A stretch of 64,000 nucleotides of DNA from Okapia johnstoni (taxonomy: Eukaryota; Chordata; Mammalia; Artiodactyla; Giraffidae): positions 4,898,001-4,962,000 of the forward strand of contig JAGTYA010000024.1 of the NCBI GenBank assembly GCA_024291935.2. Reading direction: 5' to 3'. The notes under the pieces were generated by a model. The model was not told the origin of the DNA and searched no databases. It saw only the letters and a list, made by a program, of their open reading frames with translations. A program made the position numbers and the translations under genes. Shown here piece after piece: positions 21,119 through 31,420 of this stretch. Every line of letters begins with the position of its first letter. The stretch's first letter is position 1.

Positions 21119-21520
21119 TTACCTTTACGATGGAACCTCGGGGGTCACGTAGCATCACTTCTGCAGAAGTCACCAGCCTGCCCTGGTTCAAGGGGTGGGC
21201 TCTTAGATCCCGTCACTCACAGCAGGGACATCTTGTCACATTACAAGCAGAATCTGCAGATGGGAATTATTTTAGAGCCATCTATGCTCCAGCCACAGTG
21301 GCCCTTGGTCTGTGCCTCACACATGCTCAGCTCTTCTCTGCCTCAAGGTCTTGGCACCAAAGGCTGTTTCCAGGGCTGATTATTTATTATCCTTTAGATT
21401 TTAGTTTAAATGCCACCCGCTGACGTTTCTCATTCTCCTGCCTAACTGGGTTTGGCGACACCCTGGGTGCTCCCATTATTCATTCTCTCCTTCTTCCCTG
21501 GAAACAGAAACTCTGGTGTG
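21119..21520. other. No gene or repeat seen
   Basis: Unassigned sequence; faint L2-like phrase TTGGCACCAAAGGCTGTTTC near 21350 is not enough for a call. Confidence 0.35.
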
Positions 21521-21532
21521 CAGTGAGCCTGG

Positions 21533-21743
21533 TGGTGTGGTTGTGGTTTAGTCGCTAAGTTGTGTCTGACCCTTGCGACCCCAGAGACTGTAGCCTGCCA
21601 GGCTCCTCTGTCCGTGGGATTCTCCAGGCAAGAATACTGGAGTGGGGTGCCTTTTCCTTCTCCAGGGGATCTTCCCAGCCCAGGAATTGAACCTGGGTCT
21701 CCTGTGTTGCAGGTAGATTCTTTACCTACTGAGCTATGAGGGA
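21533..21743 (-). mobile_element. Bov-tA SINE, antisense
   Basis: Antisense full-length SINE (GTTTAGTCGCTAAGTTGTGT through GAGCTATGAGGGA). Target-site duplication of 11 bp with one mismatch: AGTGAGCCTGG at 21522-21532 and AGTGAGCATGG at 21744-21754. Confidence 0.95.
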
Positions 21744-22029
21744 AGTGAGCATGGGGCCTTGCTCAATAGAGAACGTTTCCTAGCTTTTCTCACTTCACTG
21801 CTGGGGATGTGGGGATCATGTGACTGTCTGGCCCATGTGACCTGAGCACAGGATGTATCCACTGTGGATTACAGCGATCCTCCAGGTGAGCCACGATGGA
21901 GGATTGGGTGGAGCTGTACCTAAGGATGGTAGGGAGAAGCAGTCAAATTCTGGATGGATTTTGGAGGTAAAATCAGCCTGGTTTGCTAGAGACTGGGTGT
22001 GGGGTGTCTCACATGAGGGGTGACAGCAG

Positions 22030-22502
22030 GAGGGAGATGAAGGTAACATGGAGATTTTGGCCTGAGCAGCTGAGAAGAGTGTATGAGCTGAGATGGGGGA
22101 GCCTTGGGGAGAGCAGGTTTGGGGAGAAGCTGTGGAGTTTCCTTTCGGCCACGTGAACCCTGTGAGGTCGGTCAGACCACCGAGAGCAGGAACGGGCAGC
22201 CTGGCAGAGGCCCTGGAGGGACGAACGGGGGCTGGGCAGAAGCCGTTATACATCTGTGAGTTGTCAGTGCAGAGTCGATATTTAAAACCATAGGATGGAT
22301 GAGATCACCATGGTTTCTAGTGGATGAATGAAGACCGACCCTCAGCATTAGGAACTTAGAGATGGAGAAGGGAAGGCCAGAGAGCATTCCTAGAAGCCAA
22401 GGGAAGGAAAGGCTTCAGGGGGACCGTTGGCCAACTGTGTCCAGAGGAACTGCTCTGCCGAGTCTGGTGAGGACTGAGGATTGATACTGGATTCAGCACC
22501 AT
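22030..22502. mobile_element. Ancient LINE-like repeat, left part
   Basis: ATGGATGAGATCACCATGG, AGCATTAGGAACTTAGAGA, AAGGAAAGGCTTCAGGGGG and ATACTGGATTCAGCACCATG GAGG run in the order of a common old mammalian repeat (L2/CR1-like by memory; family uncertain). The adjacent minisatellite starts inside it, and the repeat resumes at 22861. Confidence 0.45.
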
Positions 22503-22858
22503 GGAGGTCACAGGTGACCCGGGGTCAGCACTGACAGGGAGGTCACAGGTGACCTGGGGGCCACTGCAGACAGGGAAGCCACTGACAAGGAGGTCATCAC
22601 AGGTGACAGGGAGGTCACTCCTGACAGGGAGGTCACAGGTGACCCGGGGGCCACTGCTGACAGGGAAGCCACTGACAGGGAGGTCATCACAGGTGACAGG
22701 GAGGTCACTCCTGACAGGGAGGTCACAGGTGACCCGGGGGCCACTGCTGACAGGGAAGCCACTGACACGGAGGTCATCACAGGTGACAGGGAGGTCACTC
22801 CTGACAGGGAGGTCACAGGTGACCTGGGGGCCACTGCTGACAGGGAAGGTGTTCATGG
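22503..22858. repeat. Nested minisatellite: 90-bp unit, about 3.5-4 copies, built of 15-21-bp subunits
   Basis: GGTCACAGGT recurs at 22541, 22631, 22721 and 22811, exactly 90 bp apart. Each 90-bp unit splits into five related subunits of 18, 18, 15, 21 and 18 bp, most starting GACAGGGAGGTCA or GACCCGGGGGCCACTG. Because 90 is a multiple of three, open frames of 108-166 codons run through both strands; these are artefacts. Unit-to-unit divergence is only a few bases, suggesting recent expansion or homogenisation. It contains 11 copies of AGGTCA. Confidence 0.95.
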
Positions 22859-22960
22859 ACTGAAGGGAGTGAGAACCTCAGGGGAGTGGGTTTAAAAGAG
22901 TTTGGAAGGAGAGGGGTTGGGGCCATTGAGGAAAGATAGCCCATTGGAGGCATTTCCTTG
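22859..22960. mobile_element. Ancient LINE-like repeat, right part after minisatellite
   Basis: GTGGGTTTAAAAGAGTTTGG AAGGAGAGGGG continues the same old-repeat order seen left of the minisatellite ('gagtgggttcaagagagaatgggaggag'). Confidence 0.4.
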
Positions 22961-23262
22961 GAAAGCAATACAGAGTATGAAAGAAGCGTATGGGGTATTA
23001 GGACGAGGGTCAGCCTGTGTTCTGCGCTATGGGGCAGTGGTCCTGCCTCTCCCTCCATCAGGTGTTGAGTTCCTTAAGGGCAGGAAGTGTTTCCACATTC
23101 ATCTGATTGTGTCCACTGCCTGGCAAAGGACTGGACTTGGAGCTGATGCTTAGGAAATGTTGGCCTGAGGGAAGAAGGCAGGGAGGGAGGCCCTGCCTGT
23201 CTGTCTGGCTTTACTCGAGCTTTCAGAGGAGTTGGGAGGGTGGGCTGTGTATTAGGAGGAGT
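22961..23262. other. No gene seen; faint L2-like end
   Basis: TGAGTTCCTTAAGGGCAGGA AGTG and GCCTGGCAAAGGACTGG may be the end of a sense L2. No coding content. Confidence 0.4.
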
Positions 23263-23264
23263 GC

Positions 23265-23420
23265 AGGCTTCAGAATCAATAAGCCAAGCTCCCACATCCC
23301 CCCAGCTGGTGACCTTGCTCGAGTCCCTGAACCATCCCAGGCTCAGTTTCTTCATCTAGAGAGTGGACATAACATTACCTCCTTGCAGGATTGGTTGCAA
23401 AGTCTAGAGATAAAATGTTT
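23265..23420 (+). mobile_element. MIR SINE, sense
   Basis: GCAGGCTTCAGAATCAATAA, GGTGACCTTGCTCGAGTCCC, GGCTCAGTTTCTTCATCTAG and CATTACCTCCTTGCAGGATT give a near-complete MIR. Confidence 0.8.
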
Positions 23421-23549
23421 GAAAAGAACTAGCAGAGTCCCCGTGACATCACTGGCCCTCAGAGTCACCATCTCTTATCATAATCCTGAAATGCCTGGAT
23501 AGTAAACGTGTTCGCCAATGCCTGTTGTTTAGCACCTGCAGCCTTTGTC

Positions 23550-23705
23550 TCTGCTTAATCCACACAACAGCCCTTCAAAGTAGAGGCCACCCCTTCATTT
23601 TAGAGATGAGGAAATGGAGCCTCGGGAAAGCAGTTTCCTCACCCAAAGTCATAGCCTTTGCCCGGCAGAGCTCAGACTTGAACCTACATCAGGCTGACTC
23701 CAAAG
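23550..23705 (-). mobile_element. MIR SINE, antisense
   Basis: CACACAACAGCCCTTCAAAG, TTTTAGAGATGAGGAAATGG and GAGCTCAGACTTGAACCTAC are in antisense MIR order. Confidence 0.8.
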
Positions 23706-24670
23706 GCTGCGCCTGTAGCTGCGCTGTGGCCTGCCTTGGGGGTGTTGGAAACCAGGGGATCCCTTGATGCAATGCCAAATGTGATCTGTGGCCTGGGCGC
23801 TGACTTTCAAAGGCTGTGAAATGTGTCAGAGGCAGTGGCCTCTTGGACAAGGTGGCCTGGAGCACAAGAAATTGAATGGGCCAGCCTGGCTCTGTCCAGG
23901 GCTGCAGGCGGAGCAGACATGGGGTAGAGGCCCCCGCCCGTCCCACTCCAGTAATTAGGATCTCTACAAGTGCAGAGAGGCCAGCTGCCTATTTACTGCC
24001 TGGAGCTAAATTTTTTTCTTTATGTCATCATAAATCTGGCTGTAGGAACCTGCCAAGGTAATTATTATCTCTCACCACCTCTCTGCTGGGCCCTGATTGG
24101 GACATGTTATACATCCTGGATGCCCAGGAGATGGAGCCGTGACTTTGATGGATGCTAGGGCCATTTCCAAGGCCCTGACTGAGAGTGGTGCCTGGCTGTT
24201 CCCTGTTACCAGGCTCCTACTGACCTCCCCTGGCAACCGCTACTGGACAGGGGCTTAATAGACACCCTCGGGGTGGAGGCCAGTGCAGAAATAAAGGTGT
24301 CGTTATGTGGGCAGAACTGCCTCGTGATGCGGCGGTGGGAGCAGAGACTCTGGCGTCCAAGGCCCTTGGTCCACAGGCCTCCTCCCCGTGGGGGAACCGC
24401 GGCTGGTCCTGACCTTCAGTCAGCCTCGGGGGCCTCATCTGAGAAACGGGACAAGAAAGAACCAGGGGCTGTGGTGCTCCCAGGGCAGGGGGGACTGGAT
24501 GGAGCATAGGGTTAGAGGGACCTATGGTTTCAACAGGTTCAGGCCAAGTGATGTCCTGTTGGTGGAGGACGAGAGCTTTAGACGTGGTGAAATGAAAGAG
24601 CAAAGCTCCAATCGGTGCTTGGAAGGCCCAGGGCATGTTGCCAACTGCTCCATGTGGACGGTCCTGTTGG
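23706..24670. other. No gene or recognisable repeat seen
   Basis: About 1 kb unassigned. Frames up to 139 codons on both strands have no domain. Confidence 0.4.
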
Positions 24671-24674
24671 CCTC

Positions 24675-24825
24675 CGAGGAGACCTGTGAGGCCGGGACCG
24701 TTGTCACCTCTACATTATAGGTGAGGAGATCGGGGCTCCAAGAGCTTAAGCGACCTTGTGCCCCAGGTCACAGCACCATAGAATGACTGACAAACAGCAG
24801 CAGGCAGAGTGGTCACTCGAACAAC
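24675..24825 (-). mobile_element. MIR SINE, antisense
   Basis: TACATTATAGGTGAGGAGAT CGGGGCTCCAAGAG, GCGACCTTGTGCCCCAGGTC ACAG and CAGGCAGAGTGG fit antisense MIR. Confidence 0.7.
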
Positions 24826-24829
24826 TACA

Positions 24830-25245
24830 CCAGGTCCCGTCATTGGCCTGCTCAGACCCCCAGCGACCTCCCACTGCTTGGTGGGCGAAGATGAGCTCTT
24901 GCTGTGACCTTGGAGGCTCTGCCTGATGGGGTATGCCATTTCTCCCTATGTCCCTCCTGCTTCTCTGCTCACTTCTCATGGCCAAGCTCTCTGCCTGGGT
25001 GCCCTCCACCCGTCTCTGCATGGCTGGTCCTTCTTGGCGTCCAGGTTCCAGTTCAGAGGCCCCCCCTCCCTGCCAGGAACCCCTCCCTGATGACCCTAGG
25101 GGGGGCCCCTGCCCCACTGTCCTGTCATCTCAGGGCCTTACCCTTTGTGTGCCCCTCCTCACTCTCCCACAGTGAGGGATGAGCTTGCTTATTGAGTGAT
25201 TATTTGTTCACTGTCTCACCGTCCAGACTGTGAGAGGGAGGGGGG
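24830..25245 (+). mobile_element. L2 LINE 3' end, sense
   Basis: GATGAGCTCTTGCTGTGACC TTGG, TGCATGGCTGGTCCTTCTTG, CCAGTTCAGAGGC, CAGGAACCCCTCCCTGATGA and CCAGACTGTGAGAGG are L2 landmarks in sense order. Confidence 0.8.
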
Positions 25246-25261
25246 CCATGTGGATCCAGTC

Positions 25262-25985
25262 CCCCTGTTTCCCATGACAGGTGATATATATCGCGTTCTC
25301 TTTATTCATTATCCTTTTATTTGTCAATGGATGCATTGACCAACTCTCTATTTCATTTTTCCGTGCTCTATTCTTTATTTCCCTCCATCTGCCAACATTG
25401 GTTTGCTCTTCTTTTTCTAGTCCCTTGCACATAAAGTTGTTTGTTAGAGACCTCTTTTTTTCTTAATGTCGGCATCTATCTCTATAAACTTCACCTTAGT
25501 TCGGGCGTGTAGTATTCCTATTTTTGTTTATTTTGACATAGAAAAATTTCCTCTTTAATTTCCTCTTTGATCCATTGGTTGTTCAGGGGTGTGATGTTTA
25601 ATTTCCACATATTTGTGAATGTCCTAGCTTTTCTTCTGTTACCGATTTCTAGTTTCATACCATTGTGATTGGAGAAGATACTTGGCATCACTTCAGTTTT
25701 TAAAAATTTCCTCTCTATCCTAGTGTATGTTTCATGTGCACTTGAGAAGAATGTGTGTTTTGCTGCTGTTGAATAGAATGTTCTATATATATATGTTAGG
25801 TACATTTGATCTAAAGTATAGTTCAAATCCTTATTGATTTTCTGTCTGGATGATTTATCTATCGTTGGAAATGGGATATTGAAGTCCCCTCATATCATTG
25901 TATTGTTGTCTATTTTTCCCTTTAGAATTGCAGGTTTTTGCTGAGTACATTTAGGGGCACTGATGTTGGGTCCATATTTATTTCT
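25262..25985 (-). mobile_element. L1 ORF2 segment, minus strand
   Basis: Antisense L1 ORF2 text: TTTGATCCATTGGTTGTTCA GGGG, TTTAATTTCCACATATTTGT, ATACCATTGTGATTGGAGAA and TTGAAGTCCCCTCATATCAT. Stop codons break every frame, so it cannot encode ORF2p. Moderate divergence suggests an L1MA/MB-age copy. Confidence 0.88.
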
Positions 25986-26309
25986 GGGAGCCCCTTCTGA
26001 GCAGAGTACTATTGGCTCAATGTCAGTGATGATGGGGTTGGTATTTCTCGGTGTTGGCCAGGCCACTGGCCTAAGCCACTTTCTGAGTTTGGTGAAACCC
26101 TGGGCATGGTCTGCATTAATTTCAGTTTGATAGGCCTGAGCCCCCACCCTAGTGTGTCCTGGTGACCACAACAGTGGCTGCCCTTCATTGTCACCTATGC
26201 AGACATTGTCCCTCATCTTCACAGTATCCTGAGAACTGGGTATTACTAACTTCATCTGTCTCTTGCTGTGAGTTGTTGGCACTTTCTGATTTGTAGCTTC
26301 TAGAGTGCT
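25986..26309. other. No gene or repeat identified
   Basis: Unassigned between L1 and Bov-A2. Confidence 0.35.
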
Positions 26310-26310
26310 A

Positions 26311-26586
26311 TGGGGAGAAGGCAATGGCACCCCACTCCAGTACTCTTGCCTGGAAAATCCCATGGACAGAAGAGCCTGGTAGGCTGCAGTCCATGGGGTT
26401 GCGAAGAGATGGACACGACTGAACGACTTCACTTTCACTTTTCACTTTCATGCATTGGAGAAGGAAATGGCAACCCACTCCAGTGTTCTTGCCTGGAGAA
26501 TCCCAGGGACGGCGGAGCTAGGTGGGCTGCCGTCTATGGGGTCGCATAGAGTCGGACACAACTGAAGCGACTTAGCAGCAGCAGCA
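26311..26586 (+). mobile_element. Bov-A2 dimeric SINE, sense
   Basis: Two tandem BovA monomers: the first starts AGAAGGCAATGGCACCCCAC, the second AGAAGGAAATGGCAACCCAC, joined by a CACTTTCACTTTTCACTTTC linker and ending in an AGCAGCAGCAA tail. Complete Bov-A2 structure. Confidence 0.96.
26429..26450 (-). promoter_or_regulatory. IRF/ISRE-like motif in the Bov-A2 linker
   Basis: On the minus strand this reads as three GAAA repeats (GAAAGTGAAAAGTGAAAGTG), matching the GAAANNGAAA core bound by IRFs, with a near neighbour in the copy at 35993-36016. Presence of the motif is seen; function is inference. Confidence 0.4.
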
Positions 26587-26760
26587 AGTTCATTTGACAG
26601 ATGAGAAAGCAGAGGCTCAGGAGGTGATTGGATCTTGGCTGGTATTCTCTTTGAGCCACCCCTGTCTTGCCACACCCAGCAAAGGACCAACATGACCATT
26701 TGCCTTTGCTATTCCAGTCCTGAGATGTGGAGGGGTTGTTTTCGTTATGACTGTGATACT

Positions 26761-27031
26761 CATTCATTGGAAGGACTAATACTGAAACTTAAACTCCAAT
26801 ACTTAGGCCACCTGATGTGAAGAACTGACTCATTTGAAAAGACCTTGATGCTGGGAAAGATTGAAGGTGGGAGGAGAAGGGGGTGACAGAGGATGAGATG
26901 GTTGGATGGCATAACCGACTCAATGGACATGAGTTTGAGCAAATTTCGGGAGTTGGTGATGGACAGGGAGGCCTGGCATGCTGCAGTCCGTGGGTCATGG
27001 GGAGTCAGACATGACTGAGCGACTGAACTGA
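26761..27031 (+). mobile_element. BovB LINE 3' end, sense, with TSD
   Basis: Sense BovB terminus from CATTCATTGGAAGGACTAAT to GAGCGACTGAACTGA. Exact 11-bp target-site duplication ACTGTGATACT at 26750-26760 and 27032-27042. Only the last 270 bp of the element survive. Confidence 0.95.
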
Positions 27032-27042
27032 ACTGTGATACT

Positions 27043-27879
27043 GCCAACCTCAGCTGGCACCAGCATCACATGTCCCTACTCTGACCTTCTTGTGGTCTGT
27101 GTCCACTGTCCTAGTTTTCAAATGCTGTTTTAAACCATCATCCTCTTGAAACCCCCTGCCCAAGCATAAGCACCGCTGCTCCCAGTAACTGACCCAACTT
27201 CCTCCCCAAGTGGGAAAAAGGGGCTCTGAGACACATACACCTTTTCTCTGTTGATAAATTATTCTGTGTGTCCTCAGTCATTCCAGAAGCAGAACTGCTT
27301 CTTCCTTGTGAAAGGCCAATACCAGCCTTGGGTCTGTCTACTTCTGCCTCTGTGGGGGCCTGTCCACAGCAGCATCCCCTCCTCTCTTCTATTGCCTCAG
27401 CTCATCCAGCTCCACCACCCAAGTCTTCCTTGCAGAGATTTGGGGGGATGCGCAAATCTTCCCACACATGACCTTGAAATAAATCCTTTCCTTCAAATCC
27501 TCCAGCTCCCTGAATCCATGTCCTCCTGCACATCCACACGCTCTTTTCTGGGAGTGTAAGGGGCAGTTGTGCCCTGAGAGTCAGTGGGTAAACGTCCATC
27601 CTCCCCATCCTCCAGGAGGATGGTGCTGAGACATCCTCTATGAGGTCCTTAGTGTGTCCCAAGCAGGACTGCGCCCTGGTACCCACTGCTGTAATCCACT
27701 CATGAACCAAGGCTTCGCTGACTCTCCTCCTTGCCCTGCTCAGTCTCTCCATGATCTCATCTGTGACCCTGGGCTCACCTCCTAGATGAATGATCGGCAT
27801 CAGAGCTCTTGTTCAGGGTATATTTGGGGGGCCCCCACCCTGAGACCCACACTTGCCCCACCTGCCTCCCCGAGGGAAT
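27043..27879. other. No gene or recognisable repeat seen
   Basis: About 0.8 kb unassigned. A 132-codon minus frame at 27402-27800 has no recognised domain. Confidence 0.4.
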
Positions 27880-28075
27880 TCAGTGCTCTCTCCTCCTGCT
27901 CCGTGGGGTCTCTTATTGCACTTCTTGAGGCAGAGCCTCTGTCTCCTGTACCAGACTGTGAGCCCCTTGAGGGTAAAGATGAGCTCTTCATCACCTCTGT
28001 TTGCCCTTCACCTGGCACATTACCCAGCCCATCACTGGTCAAAAAGCTGGCTGAGTGAGAGTGTAAATAAATGGG
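27880..28075 (+). mobile_element. L2 LINE 3' end, sense
   Basis: CTGTGAGCCCCTTGAGGGTA AAG, CTTCACCTGGCACATTACCC and the terminal GTAAATAAATGG are L2 3' phrases. Confidence 0.75.
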
Positions 28076-28755
28076 TAATTGATGACATGAATCTCAAAGG
28101 CACCTATCCTGGGTGACAGACCCTGTGAAGTGATTTATCCCATCAATGTGGCCCTCTCAATCCCCACCTTCTCCTCTCCCTTCAGGGGGCCTACCGCTGT
28201 CCCCTGCCCACCCCCCACCCCCCAAAGGTCCTGAGGCCCCTCGGTCTGCCATCAACACCTGTTTTGTCCTCTATAATGCCATTGTAATCAGTTCCCAGGA
28301 CGCTGCCTGCCAGGAAAAGTCCCCAGACAGGGGAGTGGGTCTCTTGGTGGGAGATTCCAACTCTAGTTAAATAAAGGTTCCGGGAACCTGGGGAGATGCT
28401 ATTATAATGTGACATAATTCAATGTCACTGTCCAGCAGATGTCACATTGGAGGGATGAATTTGTCCCGGCTGGACTCCCGAGCTCATTCAGAAGTACTCA
28501 GAACAACCGCCTGCTGCTTCTGGTGTGAATAGCCCCAGGAAATGTTAATTTCTACAAATCAAGTCACTCAGCCCAAGTGCATGGAGCCGAGTTTCCAGCA
28601 GGAGGAAATAAAATCAGGCTGGGGAAGTGAAGCAGCTGCTGCCAAGCCAAGAGTTCATGGAGATCACATCCAGTTTTGAAACCCCTGGGGGAACCGGATG
28701 CTCTGAGTACATCCAGAATACCTGGGGAACCCAAACTCCGTGACCTGGCTCTATC
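28076..28755. other. Unassigned non-repeat sequence with an inverted repeat
   Basis: No gene. The part 28380-28600 has no repeat match that I recognise. It contains the exact inverted pair AATGTGACAT (28406-28415) and ATGTCACATT (28439-28448). Confidence 0.4.
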
Positions 28756-28759
28756 ATAC

Positions 28760-28865
28760 ACATAAGAAAACTGAGGAGCGCAGAGGCAAAGAAGCTTACC
28801 AGCATCACACACAGTGAAGCAGTGGCAGATCTGGGACTCAAATCTGAATCCAAACAAATCTTCCA
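28760..28865 (-). mobile_element. MIR fragment, antisense
   Basis: AAGAAAACTGAGGAGCGCAG AGG, GTGGCAGATCTGGGACTCAA ATCTG match antisense MIR. Confidence 0.75.
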
Positions 28866-28979
28866 CCACCCTCAACTTCTTGGTAGAGTAGATAGGTTGG
28901 GGATCATGCTGAAACTAAAAACCAGACCAAATAGCAACAGAAAAAAAAAAAGCCAGCGCCCTGGACTGACTCAGAGGTT

Positions 28980-29255
28980 GTGCTGGTCTGGGAATTAGGG
29001 CCACTGGGGTCTGGTGCTGGCTCTGTCCCCACCCCCATCCCCACCCCGCCATTTTCTATGGACACTGGGCAAGTCTATTTCCTCCTCTGGGCCTCAGGTC
29101 CCTTATGTACAAAATGAAGAGGCTGATGATCTTCAAGGGTATCTCAGTTCTGAAAATCTGTCATATTTTGAGCCTCAGTTTCCCCATTCAAGAGGTAGAA
29201 TGCTTCACTTCCAAGGATGCTGTGAGAATCATGTGATGTCCAGAAGAAGCTCCTT
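28980..29255 (+). mobile_element. MIR SINE pair or extended MIR, sense
   Basis: CACTGGGCAAGTCTATTTCC TCC then ACAAAATGAAGAGGCTGATG is one MIR core. GAGCCTCAGTTTCCCCATTC and GGATGCTGTGAGAATCATG suggest a second overlapping MIR 3' portion. Confidence 0.7.
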
Positions 29256-30410
29256 GGAGCAACTGTGTGATGGTAACCTTAGGAACAGTGTTGCCATCAC
29301 TCTCACGTCTGCCGCAAGGTGATGCTGGCTGTAGAGCCAGTTCCACCTCTGAGCTGCTAGAAGGAGTGAAGGGAAACCAGTGTGTCATGTCCAGGCAGAT
29401 AGTTCTCAGACTGGGCTGCAGGTCCTGGGGGTCCCAGACCCCCTCCGTATAAGGTGGATTTGAAGCCAGATCCTCTCACCATTCTAGTGAGTGACATGAA
29501 TCTCCTCAAGCTGCCTGCCAGGGGGTCTTGGCAGTGCTGGGCTTGGGCATAGAGCTGGGAAGAGGAGGAGGGAAAGGAGAGGGAGGCTTTATACACTGGT
29601 GAAAAATCTGGAGAAAGAAAGAATCAGAAAGACCTGAGGTAAATAACTGGCTCATCCCTCAGTATTTGCAGGATTTTGATCAAATCTTTCAACAGTTCTA
29701 CAGTTCTAACCCCGGTTTTCACATCTGTTAAATGGAAATGGAAATTCTCTCACATCTAATGCTGGCAAGACACTTAGTACCATGTTTGGCTCAGGGTGAG
29801 TTCTCCATACACAGTAGTCAGCATTGCACCAGGACTAGTCACCACACATCTCCAGAGTGAGGTGTTCTTCAGGGAGGGGCTGCAGAACCCACCCTGCAGG
29901 ACAAATGAAGTTTCAGGAGAGCTGGTCCAAGCCGACGAAGACCTAAAGGATAGATTCCCAGTCCACGGAGGGAACAGAGTGCATCTTCCTGCTTTTGATT
30001 GTGTTCATGAGAGCAGAGATGATTTGTACCTGCCTAACAGCAATTATAATAGAGGAGATTACAGACATGAGTTCATTGACAAGTGGTAATTATAATCATT
30101 ATTGCAACAGTAAGTTGAAGGCTAAAGTTCATGTCAACACATCAGTCAGGAAGAAATGCCAATGTCAGCCATGATCAAATGACTGTCATGTGTATAAACA
30201 ATGCGTGTGATGAGTATTGGGAGGATGATTGTGATGAGCATTGGGCATGCACAGGGCTCAACACTGCCATCAAATGAGGCACAGCAGGTGAAACAACATC
30301 CCCCAAATTCCCCAGTGGGTGAATGGAGCCCAGACTCCAACCAAGATGTCTGAAGCTGAGGCTCTGACCACCCGTCAGAGTTGACCAGCACCACATTTTT
30401 AGGCTGGAGC
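29256..30410. other. No gene seen; includes a weak MIR at 29640-29810
   Basis: TTTTCACATCTGTTAAATGG and CTTAGTACCATGTTTGGCTC at 29710-29800 are MIR-like. The remainder is unassigned. Confidence 0.45.
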
Positions 30411-30424
30411 TTCCCAGGCCTCGC

Positions 30425-30634
30425 TTGTGACTTCCTTTGGGCTTCCCTTGTGGCTCAGCTGGTAAAGAATCCGCCTGCAATGCGGGAGTCCTGGGTTCGA
30501 TCTGTGGGTTGGGAGGATCCCCTGGAAAAGGGAAAGGCTACCCACTCCAGTGTTCTGGCCTGGAGACTTCCACGGACTGTATAATCCGTGGGGTTGCAAA
30601 GAGTCGGATACAACTGAGCAACTTTCACTTTACT
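30425..30634 (+). mobile_element. Bov-tA SINE, sense, with 14-bp TSD
   Basis: GGGCTTCCCTTGTGGCTCAG head through GAGTCGGATACAACTGAGC and a CTTTCACTTTAC tail. Exact target-site duplication TTCCCAGGCCTCGC at 30411-30424 and 30635-30648 marks a comparatively young insertion. Confidence 0.97.
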
Positions 30635-30648
30635 TTCCCAGGCCTCGC

Positions 30649-31093
30649 AGGCTGAGCAAAGGACAGAGCAGCTAAAGCACTTAGGGGCTGGGGGAGGGGA
30701 CCTTCCTAATGTGATGGACAGGAAGTTATCAACAGAGACCTTGTCTGTTGCACAGAAAGATGGATGCACTGAGCCATGGCCTTTCCAGCTCCCTGGGATT
30801 CTGAAATCCTTGTAGGCTTCCCCCTCGGCACCCACCAAAGAAAAGCCCCTCACACCCAGCTGCCCAAGTAGATCTTCCCCAAATACTGAGGCTACAGGGC
30901 TGCAGCAAGATCTGGAACTCAATTATGCACATATTTGTGAATTGGAACAAAATGCCAGCTGAATATTAGTCTTCGATTTTCCCTCTTGAGTTACTGAACC
31001 ATGAAATACCAGTCGTTTTACTATGAGAGATGTTACACAGGACAAGTTATTATGTACATATATTAATTCAGCTATTCACATGCATAAGGAGGT

Positions 31094-31124
<31 letters not shown>

Positions 31125-31284
31125 GAAGACAAAATCCTAAAAGGCTCTTCAGGGGCTTAAAAGTCCCAAATTCATCAAAAGTCCTTTTCCTGGCATCCTA
31201 AGCCCACCCAGGAATAATCATTCTCATCTTGTCCCTCCAGCTCCTTTCCTTTCCCTGAAGCTGAGCTTGCCCTACAGACACTGT
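30649..31284. other. No gene seen; contains (AC)n
   Basis: Unassigned apart from a dinucleotide tract at 31094-31120. Confidence 0.4.
31094..31120. repeat. (AC)13-14 microsatellite
   Basis: Uninterrupted AC run followed by GCAGAAG; likely length-polymorphic. Confidence 0.92.
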
Positions 31285-31420
31285 CTGCTGAATGGAAGGC
31301 AAGTTTTCACTTCTCTTGGGTATATTCCTAGCAGCAGAATCTCTGAGTTCTACAGTAACTCTATGCTTAAGTTTTTGAGGAACTATCAAACTGCTTTTCA
31401 CAGTGGCTACACCATTTTAT

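Noticed and set aside
22503..22858. CRISPR-like array
   Set aside because: Repeats are directly tandem with no unique spacers, and the context is mammalian.
22356..22863. Open frames of 108-166 codons on both strands
   Set aside because: They exist because a 90-bp tandem repeat keeps frame in any register; the peptides are 30-residue repeats with no known fold and both strands are equally open.
25890..26438. 182-codon minus-strand frame
   Set aside because: It joins antisense Bov-A2, unassigned DNA and the edge of an L1, so it is a chance frame.
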